Shown here piece after piece: positions 7,274 to 14,404 of a DNA stretch of 64,000 nt. Position numbers and translations under genes: made by a program. Below the pieces are notes generated by a model that made no database searches, was not told where the DNA came from, and saw nothing but the letters and a program-made list of their open reading frames with translations. Each line of letters begins with the position of its first letter. Position 1 is the stretch's first letter. The DNA is from Bdellovibrio sp. UBA4095 (GTDB taxonomy: Bacteria > Bdellovibrionota > Bdellovibrionia > Bdellovibrionales > Bdellovibrionaceae): positions 241,277 to 305,276 of the forward strand of contig DFXZ01000014.1 in NCBI GenBank assembly GCA_002381805.1, given 5' to 3'.

Positions 7274-7427
7274 TCATCAATTATACATAGATAGATAAGA
7301 TTACCAATAAAACGAGGGTGCTTGTCGCAAGATAAGACACCTTCGGTTGGCAGAAAATGTCCTAATGGTGCAAGAATTTTCTAGTTATACGACCCAACCA
7401 AAAGGAGGATTATCTTACGACCGTAAA

Positions 7428-8993
7428 CTACGGCTTAAGTTTAACTAAATGCTCTGTTGCTTTTGCGACGTCTTCAAGAGATCCGAAGAATTGCAGTTTT
7501 TCCTGGAGGGTGTGACCGAAATTACAGTGGGTCACGTGATGAGGACATTCATCTAAGTATGCTTGTAGAATGGCCACATTGTTTTGCCCAAATCGGCCAA
7601 TCAGCCACGCAGTTTTATTGCGTGCCTCCCATGGCTTATCCTGTTGCAGACACTTTTGGAACTCTAGTAGTAAGACTAATAGTTCTTTTGGAGCTTTGCT
7701 GATTGTTGAGGACCACTTCTCGAGTTTTTCAGTAAGAGCTTCGAGAGCGGATCGAGACACTTTTTGATATATTAAATGCCAGCCAACTTCAAAAAGAGTA
7801 ATGCAGTCTCTTCCTTGAAGTACATTAGCAGCGGCGTTGTTGGACCACCTGAGGCCTCCTTCAGATAGGATATGTTCGATGCCCAGACGACATGTCGAAT
7901 AAGCAATTTGAACAGATTCAACAGCCCGAAGAGAGCGGTCATTCATTGAGCAACCCGCGATGAGAGTATTTCCCAAAAATGCAAGCTCGCTAAGTCGTGA
8001 CTGATAAATAGTTGGATACTCTTGCTGAAGCTGAAGCATCAGGTCTGAAAACTCCATGTCGGGCGTTGGTGTCTGCGGTTGCTTGCTATCGATCAGAATA
8101 TTCTGTGGATTTGGGGTCTCTGGTTTAAAAACTTCATCGAGCAAATTAAGGATGGACTGGGAAAGAACCTCGGGTATTTCAAGTGTTTCGAAAGAATCTT
8201 TCTGATCACTTTTATACTGCCTTAGGTAGCTTCGATAGATGGGGTTGTTTTCACCTGTATAGTTCTCTATCGACGATCTTGTACGTGCGAGATTTAGAAA
8301 TGATAGAGCGTCGGACCGCGATACGTAACCTATTTCAGTTCGTCGACTGTTTCGCGCATCAAGGGCATCTTCCCTGGCGGTGCTTTGACGTTCAATGCTT
8401 GAAATATCCATTTCGGTCGAATGATCCAATGTATAGAGGACGCACCTGTCTAAAATGCTACAGAAGTGAGAGTGATCAATACCACTCCAGGCTATAAGTA
8501 TGTCAGAAAGAGCCGTCGATGATTGAGATTTTTTAAAAACAATCACATAGCGATCAATATCTACATATTCTGAACGTTTAAGGTGGGCTTCGATCGAGAA
8601 TCCAAACGAATCCTCATTCAGACTGGCAACAGACGAGAGTTCTTCTGTATCAAACACTTGAAGGGTTTCGCTAAGAGCGGTTGTTAGTAAGTCATCGTCT
8701 AAGGCCATTAGCTTCTCAGCTGCGCTTTTATCTCCAAGCTCAGAGAGTACTTCGATCCAAGTAAGGAAACGCTCAGAACTGAAGCCTTCCTCAACTCCTC
8801 CCATTTGAAGAGCCCACATGTCAGAATCAACAATTGCCTGAAATTGCTCTGTCGTTGTCAGTGCTATAATGGGTCCGGCATCTTCCAAACCGACGTGTTC
8901 GACCAGCTTTGTAATGACTCCTAAAGGTAAACTTTTAACTTGAGTTGCCAGCGTCGTATTTTTAAGAATAATTTCCATTGCTTTAGTCTTCAT
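7428..8993 (-). CDS. Large cytoplasmic protein, possibly DUF6178
   Basis: 521 residues, with no signal peptide or membrane helix. It begins inside the upstream regulator gene as an ATGA overlap, so the two are cotranslated. The N-terminal half (ILKNTTLATQVKSLPLGVIT, then EQFQAIVDSDMWALQMGGVE) and the overall helical, repeat-like character fit DUF6178-type proteins, which I recall as common in delta-proteobacterial lineages. The assignment is by memory and moderate. The C-terminus has a histidine-rich DECPHHVTHCNFGH. Expression should follow the TetR operator at 9625-9655. Function unknown. The 154-base gap after the toxin-like gene, 7274-7427, shows nothing clear. Confidence 0.6.
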   Translation of the reverse strand: MKTKAMEIILKNTTLATQVKSLPLGVITKLVEHVGLEDAGPIIALTTTEQFQAIVDSDMWALQMGGVEEGFSSERFLTWIEVLSELGDKSAAEKLMALDDDLLTTALSETLQVFDTEELSSVASLNEDSFGFSIEAHLKRSEYVDIDRYVIVFKKSQSSTALSDILIAWSGIDHSHFCSILDRCVLYTLDHSTEMDISSIERQSTAREDALDARNSRRTEIGYVSRSDALSFLNLARTRSSIENYTGENNPIYRSYLRQYKSDQKDSFETLEIPEVLSQSILNLLDEVFKPETPNPQNILIDSKQPQTPTPDMEFSDLMLQLQQEYPTIYQSRLSELAFLGNTLIAGCSMNDRSLRAVESVQIAYSTCRLGIEHILSEGGLRWSNNAAANVLQGRDCITLFEVGWHLIYQKVSRSALEALTEKLEKWSSTISKAPKELLVLLLEFQKCLQQDKPWEARNKTAWLIGRFGQNNVAILQAYLDECPHHVTHCNFGHTLQEKLQFFGSLEDVAKATEHLVKLKP

Positions 8994-9616
8994 GATTTAC
9001 CCCTTCCAAAAAGAGCCTTCAGTCCGGTCAGATGGTAAGTACGTAGAAGTATAAGTCGTCGTTGTGTTTCAGTAGGTGATTCTGAATCTCGTAAAATGTT
9101 TGTAATTGTAGTGATAAAGCTCGAGTAGATCTCTCTTACTAAATAAGCCACATCGGGTGTTCGCTCAAAGGTTGGATCTGTAGAGCGTGCATATTTCAGT
9201 GCTTGCTCGGTCATAAGGTTGATAGCTTCTTCTCGAAAGGGTTCAAAAGAGGTGCCATCAGCTCGGGTAAGAAGGATAAGAAGTCGGTCTTTTTCAAGAG
9301 AACTTATTGAGAGGAGATCTTCAATAGCTTTCCAATAGTTCCTCAGTGAGGGATTGTCGTTTGTTATCTTTGAGTGCCCAAAGGTGAGACGGGTCGCTTT
9401 ATTTAACTTTGCTCGGAAAGATGAAGCGAACTCTTTAGGTAGGACAGCCTCGAAAAGCTCGTCTTTGCTTTTGAAGTAATGATAGAGATTGCCTGTTGAG
9501 ATTTCGGCTTTTTGTGCGATTTTTGCAATAGAGGTCTGCTTATAACCCACTTCGCGAAACAAGAAAGTAGCTGCCTCGAGGATTTTGTTCGTTATCTCTT
9601 CTTTTTTGACCTGCAT
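8990..9616 (-). CDS. TetR/AcrR-family regulator
   Basis: 208 residues. The N-terminal HTH is typical: ILEAATFLFREVGYKQTSIA, then IAQKAEISTGNLYHYFKSKD (about 13-56). The remaining helical domain would bind an effector or form the dimer. The start at 9616 has GGGGG upstream. A 31-bp palindrome nine bases before the ATG is a near-certain self-operator. It leads a two-gene operon with the large protein at 7428-8993, so its target is probably that gene. No transporter is adjacent, which is unusual for an AcrR-like regulator. Confidence 0.9.
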   Translation of the reverse strand: MQVKKEEITNKILEAATFLFREVGYKQTSIAKIAQKAEISTGNLYHYFKSKDELFEAVLPKEFASSFRAKLNKATRLTFGHSKITNDNPSLRNYWKAIEDLLSISSLEKDRLLILLTRADGTSFEPFREEAINLMTEQALKYARSTDPTFERTPDVAYLVREIYSSFITTITNILRDSESPTETQRRLILLRTYHLTGLKALFGRGKS

Positions 9617-9624
9617 GTGCCCCC

Positions 9625-9655
9625 TTCAATAATGAATATATCATTCATTATTGAA
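9625..9655 (-). promoter_or_regulatory. TetR-type operator palindrome
   Basis: TTCAATAATGAAT and ATTCATTATTGAA form perfect 13-bp arms around five central bases. It is placed just upstream of the TetR start codon. Size and location fit an autoregulatory operator. Confidence 0.8.
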
Positions 9656-9718
9656 AAAGGAAAGCGACTTGTGGGTCATTAATAAATTAACGGCTAATTC
9701 ATGTCGTCTGTATTCGAT

Positions 9719-11962
9719 TTAAAACTGAGTCTGAATCCCAGCACCCAGGCTTTTCTCGGTCAGCATTAGACCTGCTGCCCATGTCCAAGTCGGAGAGTAC
9801 ATAAGACTGATCTCGTACTCACTGTCGCGCTCGCCTTTCCAGTCTGGACGCCAGGTGAATTCAGCATCGGTAAAGACAGATTTGGTCCATTGAAAGCGCT
9901 TCTCCACATCAAATCGAAATTTGCCTTCGTGATTTATCGACACTGCGGTTTCGACGAGCATTGGTAAAATATAGCCAACACCGGCGGCTCCATATCCTTT
10001 TTCGTGATAAAGAGTCCCACCTGCAAAAAGATTGAACCATCGTGAAAACCAACGTCGATAATTGAGATCCCCTTCCGTTTCCCACTCCTCACTGAAATCG
10101 AAATTCTTGCCTTCGATATCAGAAGATTCGATTCGCAGCTCGAGTTCATCCCAAGTTCTCATAAGTTTGAATTGCGCTTGCGCGTGATTGCTGGCGGCTT
10201 CGAGCAAGGAATAAGTATAAAAGTGATTTGCGAGGTGAGGATCCAAGCGATCATTCCTCTGCATCTCAGGAGTCAGCTTAAAGTCCTTGTAGCGAACGAC
10301 CCGCGCCATACCCGTTTTCAGATGATAGAGATTATGACAGTGAAGCATCCATTGACCCGGCTCATTCGCATAAAATTCGATTGTCCTTGTCCGGTGAGGA
10401 GGAACATCCACAGTGTGCTTTAAGGGAGAATAATCTCCATTATCGTTCAACACTCGAAAGAAGTGACCATGCAGATGCATCGGATGATGCATCATTGTCT
10501 CGTTCTCGAATATGAAACGAACGACCTCACCTTCTTTAATCATTAAAAGGCGATCCTCATAAATTGCTTTTCCGTTAAGATGCCAAATGTAGCGCTCCAT
10601 GTCGCCGCTGAGTAAGAGTTTGATTTCATGCACTTTGGCGCCCGGTGGAAGTGTCGTTGGTTCGATAGCTTTGAGAGAATCAACTTCTAACAGACTAATA
10701 ATGGAAGCTTTGGCCTCTAGACTTTGTGAGGAGGAGTTTTGCATAAGAGCCGCTCCTGATTGATCAGACCAATCAACCGGGCCTGATTTTTGTCGGCCCT
10801 GTGGCTCTGATTCGCTCTTCTTTCCGGGAGATTGACCTGACATCATGTGATGACCCTCATGGCCTTCGTGCGCAGATTGACTCATTGGCATCTCTGCATT
10901 GGGAGCACCATGACTTTCATGACCTGCATCGCCCATCGCTTCGTGATCCATCGATGCGTAAGCATTGGGGAAAGGCTTTTCCGGAGCTTTGATTTTCTCT
11001 CCCATGCCAATCCATGTGGAAGCATGTCCCGTAACATCTTGCGTAGTCGCACGAAGTTCGTAGTTTTTATGCTCTGGTACAGTGAAGAGGACGTCATACG
11101 TTTCCGCCATACCCATCAGGATTTCTTTGGCTTGGATCGGCTGAATGTTAATACCGTCGGCGGAGATTACCGTCATCGGCAGACCTGCCAGAGAAATATA
11201 AAAATAGCTTGAAGCCCCTGCATTAATAATACGAAGTCTGATTTTCTCCCCTGGATGTGCCTCAATAAGTTGTGAGTCACGTCGGCCATTAATTAAAAAA
11301 GCATCATACCCGACGTCAGACAGATCCATTCCACCCATTCGTGTCCATTCATTCGAAAGATGACTTTTCAGTCCACCAGCTTGAATGGCTCCCAGATAGG
11401 AGCGAATGGAGTTTTTCTTGTAAAGATAGTAGTCTCCGTCTTTTCTAAGATTTCGTAAAATCTGATCGGCGTTCTCATCTGACCAATCACTGATCACGAT
11501 TACTGCTTCTTTATCATAGTCCAAGTTCTTTTCCTTAGGATGAATGATAAAGGCCCCGTAGACACCTTTTTGCTCCTGAACACCGGTATGGGAATGGTAC
11601 CAAAAGGTTCCATTCTGCCTGATTTTAAATTTAAAAAGCCGCGAAGTTCCGGGATGAATTGGCGGCGTATTGACATAAGGGACGCCGTCTTCACTTGGGG
11701 GAAGAAGGATTCCGTGCCAATGAATCGAAACTTCTTGATTGGGAACTTCATTCTTTACCAGAATTTCAGCCTCGTCACCCTCAGTAAATTCCAGTGTTGG
11801 AGCCGGAATTCCTCCGTTCACAGTCAGCGCGAAATCAACCGTCTTCTTGCCAGACAAATTGACGGACTCATTTTTGATGACTAATTCATAGTGAACCGTT
11901 TTAGCCAAACCGTGACCAGCAACCAACATTAGAATCAGCGTACACAACAAGATTTTGGACAT
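9719..11962 (-). CDS. copA: Multicopper oxidase fused to a CopB-like outer-membrane domain
   Basis: 747 residues with a signal peptide. Copper-site motifs are complete: HWHG (81-84), YHSH (122-125), HPMHLHGH (493-500) and HCHNLYHLKTGM (541-552), so all four coppers can be bound. A Met/His-rich insert (about 338-375, with MDHEAMGDAGHESHG and HEGHEGHHMM) is a copper-binding loop as in CopA/PcoA oxidases. From about 575 to the end the sequence changes to amphipathic strands and ends in an aromatic-rich strand with terminal F, like CopB/PcoB. The usual separate copA and copB genes thus appear fused. It would oxidise periplasmic Cu(I) at the outer membrane. A CueR-type promoter precedes it. Confidence 0.85.
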   Translation of the reverse strand: MSKILLCTLILMLVAGHGLAKTVHYELVIKNESVNLSGKKTVDFALTVNGGIPAPTLEFTEGDEAEILVKNEVPNQEVSIHWHGILLPPSEDGVPYVNTPPIHPGTSRLFKFKIRQNGTFWYHSHTGVQEQKGVYGAFIIHPKEKNLDYDKEAVIVISDWSDENADQILRNLRKDGDYYLYKKNSIRSYLGAIQAGGLKSHLSNEWTRMGGMDLSDVGYDAFLINGRRDSQLIEAHPGEKIRLRIINAGASSYFYISLAGLPMTVISADGINIQPIQAKEILMGMAETYDVLFTVPEHKNYELRATTQDVTGHASTWIGMGEKIKAPEKPFPNAYASMDHEAMGDAGHESHGAPNAEMPMSQSAHEGHEGHHMMSGQSPGKKSESEPQGRQKSGPVDWSDQSGAALMQNSSSQSLEAKASIISLLEVDSLKAIEPTTLPPGAKVHEIKLLLSGDMERYIWHLNGKAIYEDRLLMIKEGEVVRFIFENETMMHHPMHLHGHFFRVLNDNGDYSPLKHTVDVPPHRTRTIEFYANEPGQWMLHCHNLYHLKTGMARVVRYKDFKLTPEMQRNDRLDPHLANHFYTYSLLEAASNHAQAQFKLMRTWDELELRIESSDIEGKNFDFSEEWETEGDLNYRRWFSRWFNLFAGGTLYHEKGYGAAGVGYILPMLVETAVSINHEGKFRFDVEKRFQWTKSVFTDAEFTWRPDWKGERDSEYEISLMYSPTWTWAAGLMLTEKSLGAGIQTQF

Positions 11963-11982
11963 AACTATTCCTTATCTGTTGT

Positions 11983-12013
11983 ACCGTACCGCCTTCCAAT
12001 GTTGGAAGGTCAA
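11983..12013 (-). promoter_or_regulatory. CueR-type promoter for the multicopper oxidase
   Basis: On the minus strand TTGACC (12013-12008) and TACGGT (11988-11983) are 19 bp apart, the long spacer typical of MerR-family promoters. The spacer overlaps the inverted repeat CCTTCC-N6-GGAAGG (11992-12009). That matches the pattern of copper-responsive CueR operators. Confidence 0.8.
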
Positions 12014-12093
12014 GATCCAGAAATTGAGATTGCGTCAATACAAAACAAGAAATTTTGGAGACTCTTTACAAGACACACTTACCAAAAACTATA

Positions 12094-12124
12094 TTGACCT
12101 TCCCACTATTGGAAGGAGCAAGAT
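12094..12124 (+). promoter_or_regulatory. CueR-type promoter for the copper ATPase
   Basis: TTGACC (12094-12099), a 19-bp spacer and CAAGAT (12119-12124). The spacer carries CCTTCC-N7-GGAAGG (12098-12116), nearly the same operator as in the divergent promoter. Both genes should be induced together by copper. No CueR gene lies in the window. Confidence 0.75.
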
Positions 12125-12167
12125 GAACGAAAACAGTTCGTAGTAAGTCGAAATAAGGGGTACATCC

Positions 12168-14384
12168 ATGAAGCAGGACCGCGGCCATAATCATCATCAC
12201 CACCATATGTCTCATGAGGCAACAGACGCTAAGGGATCACAAAAAGTCTCTTCCGCAAAGAATAGCGACCAGATTTACACATGTCCCATGCATCCCCAAG
12301 TCAGACAGCAGGGCCCTGGAAATTGTCCAATTTGTGGCATGGCTCTAGAGCCAGAGGAAGTTTCTGCAGCTCCGGAAGAGAATTCTGAACTGATTGATTT
12401 TCAAAGACGCCTTAAAGTAGGTACGATTCTAAGTTTGCCTCTTTTGCTGCTTGCAATGTCAGATCTCATCCCAGGGCAACCGGTGCAACACGCAATGCCG
12501 TGGTGGCTGTACTCGGGCACTCAACTGTTTCTTGCCAGTCCCGTCGTTTTGTGGGCCGGGATGCCCTTCTTTGAGCGCGGTTGGAAGTCGATCAAAACGC
12601 GCAACCTGAACATGTTCACACTGATTGCTATTGGAACAGGCATTGCGTACCTGTATAGCGTCTTTGCCACATTCTTTCCCCACGTCTTTCCAAAAGATAT
12701 GCTCGGTCATGGCGGAGTTGTCCCTTTGTATTTCGAAGCCGCTGCAATCATCATTACACTTGTTCTGCTGGGACAAGTTTTAGAACTTCGAGCGCGGAGT
12801 CAAACCGGGAATGCCATTCGAGCTCTCCTAGGTTTAGCTCCCAAAACAGCTCGCAAAATCGATAACAGTGGCAACGAACTGGACATTCCGATCGAGCATG
12901 TTCAGGTGGGGGACCGTCTTCGAGTTCGTCCTGGAGAAAAAATTCCGGTTGATGGTGACGTGAGCGAAGGCCGCAGTTCTGTCGACGAAAGCATGATCAC
13001 TGGCGAACCGATCGCTGTGGAAAAGAATATTGGCAGTAAAGTCACAGGCGCGACCATCAATGGTTCAGGAAGCTTCGTAATGGTTGCAACCAGAGTCGGC
13101 AAGGACACTCTGCTTTCACAGATTGTAAAAATGGTTTCTCAAGCACAAAGAAGTCGCGCCCCCATTCAGAAGTTGGCCGACACCGTATCTTCTTACTTCG
13201 TTCCCGCAGTGGTATTGGTCGCGATTTTGACGGCCATTGTCTGGGGGCTCTTCGGACCGGAACCGGCCATAACCTATGCCCTCGTTAACAGTGTGGCGGT
13301 CCTTATCATTGCCTGTCCTTGTGCTTTGGGTTTAGCCACACCGATGTCCATCATGGTTGGTACTGGAAAAGGAGCGACTCAAGGAATCCTTATTAAAAAT
13401 GCAGAATCCCTAGAAACACTTGAAAAAATCACAACACTTATCGTTGATAAGACGGGAACCTTAACAGAGGGAAAACCAAAGCTCGCAGAAGCAAGAGTCC
13501 TCGAAGGTATTCGAGAGAACGATTTGGTCTCTTACGCAGCCTCGCTAGAAAAATCCAGCGAGCACCCCCTTGCGGAAGCCATCATGGAAGGCGCAAAGGA
13601 CAGAGGACTAAAGCTTTTCAAAGTCACTGATTTCGAATCACTGACAGGACGAGGCCTCAAAGGTCAGGTCAATGGACGGAAAGTATTAATCGGAAATAAA
13701 AGACTTCTTGAAGAACAAAAAGTGGATGCTTCAGAATTAAAACCCCTTGCAGCAGATCTGCAAAAGACCGGTCACGGAGCCATGCTTGTTTCGATCGATG
13801 GATTACCTGCCGGCGTCCTTGCGGTGAAAGATCCAATCAAGAAAACTACAAAAGAAGCCATCGCTTATTTTCACTCAAAAGGTGTAAAAGTTATTATGCT
13901 TACGGGTGACAATCGCCTAACTGCCCAAGCAGTGGCCCAGGAGATCGGTATCGATCATTTTGAAGCCGAGGTTTTGCCCGATCAAAAGAACCAGCACGTC
14001 CGCGATATTCAAGAGCAAGGTGAGACCGTCGCCATGGCTGGCGATGGAATCAACGACGCCCCTGCCCTGGCCCAGGCCAATGTTGGCATCGCAATGGGAA
14101 CCGGAACTGATGTTGCTATTGAAAGTGCCGGAGTCACCTTGGTAAAAGGAGACCTCCTTGGAATCGTCAAGGCGCATCGTCTAAGCCAAGAGACAATGAA
14201 AAATATCCGCCAAAATCTGTTTTTTGCTTTTGTGTACAACACCGCAGGAGTCCCCATAGCGGCGGGATTGCTTTATCCGTTTTTTGGAATTTTATTAAGT
14301 CCCATGTTAGCCAGTCTGGCCATGAGCCTTAGTTCAGTCTCGGTCATAGCAAATGCTTTGAGGCTGAGAAATGCACGTCTCTAA
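12168..14384 (+). CDS. copA: Cu+-exporting P1B-type ATPase with HMBD domain
   Basis: 738 residues. The N-terminus is histidine-rich (HNHHHHH) and followed by a heavy-metal-binding domain YTCPMHPQVRQQGPGNCPIC (about 37-56) instead of the common CxxC HMA domain. The catalytic core is complete: TGEP actuator loop (about 285), CPC in the sixth helix (about 383), DKTGTLT phosphorylation site (427), SEHPLAEA (about 465) and GDGINDAP (625). CPC together with the C-terminal helix residues indicates Cu(I) specificity. AAGGGG precedes the ATG. It pumps Cu(I) out of the cytoplasm, and the divergent multicopper oxidase would then detoxify it. Confidence 0.95.
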   Translation: MKQDRGHNHHHHHMSHEATDAKGSQKVSSAKNSDQIYTCPMHPQVRQQGPGNCPICGMALEPEEVSAAPEENSELIDFQRRLKVGTILSLPLLLLAMSDLIPGQPVQHAMPWWLYSGTQLFLASPVVLWAGMPFFERGWKSIKTRNLNMFTLIAIGTGIAYLYSVFATFFPHVFPKDMLGHGGVVPLYFEAAAIIITLVLLGQVLELRARSQTGNAIRALLGLAPKTARKIDNSGNELDIPIEHVQVGDRLRVRPGEKIPVDGDVSEGRSSVDESMITGEPIAVEKNIGSKVTGATINGSGSFVMVATRVGKDTLLSQIVKMVSQAQRSRAPIQKLADTVSSYFVPAVVLVAILTAIVWGLFGPEPAITYALVNSVAVLIIACPCALGLATPMSIMVGTGKGATQGILIKNAESLETLEKITTLIVDKTGTLTEGKPKLAEARVLEGIRENDLVSYAASLEKSSEHPLAEAIMEGAKDRGLKLFKVTDFESLTGRGLKGQVNGRKVLIGNKRLLEEQKVDASELKPLAADLQKTGHGAMLVSIDGLPAGVLAVKDPIKKTTKEAIAYFHSKGVKVIMLTGDNRLTAQAVAQEIGIDHFEAEVLPDQKNQHVRDIQEQGETVAMAGDGINDAPALAQANVGIAMGTGTDVAIESAGVTLVKGDLLGIVKAHRLSQETMKNIRQNLFFAFVYNTAGVPIAAGLLYPFFGILLSPMLASLAMSLSSVSVIANALRLRNARL

Positions 14385-14404
14385 ATTTATTTTAGGGTTA
14401 TATT

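Noticed and set aside
12123..12143. Six-codon frame after the CueR promoter
   Set aside because: Its start overlaps the -10 box, so it would lie before the transcript start.
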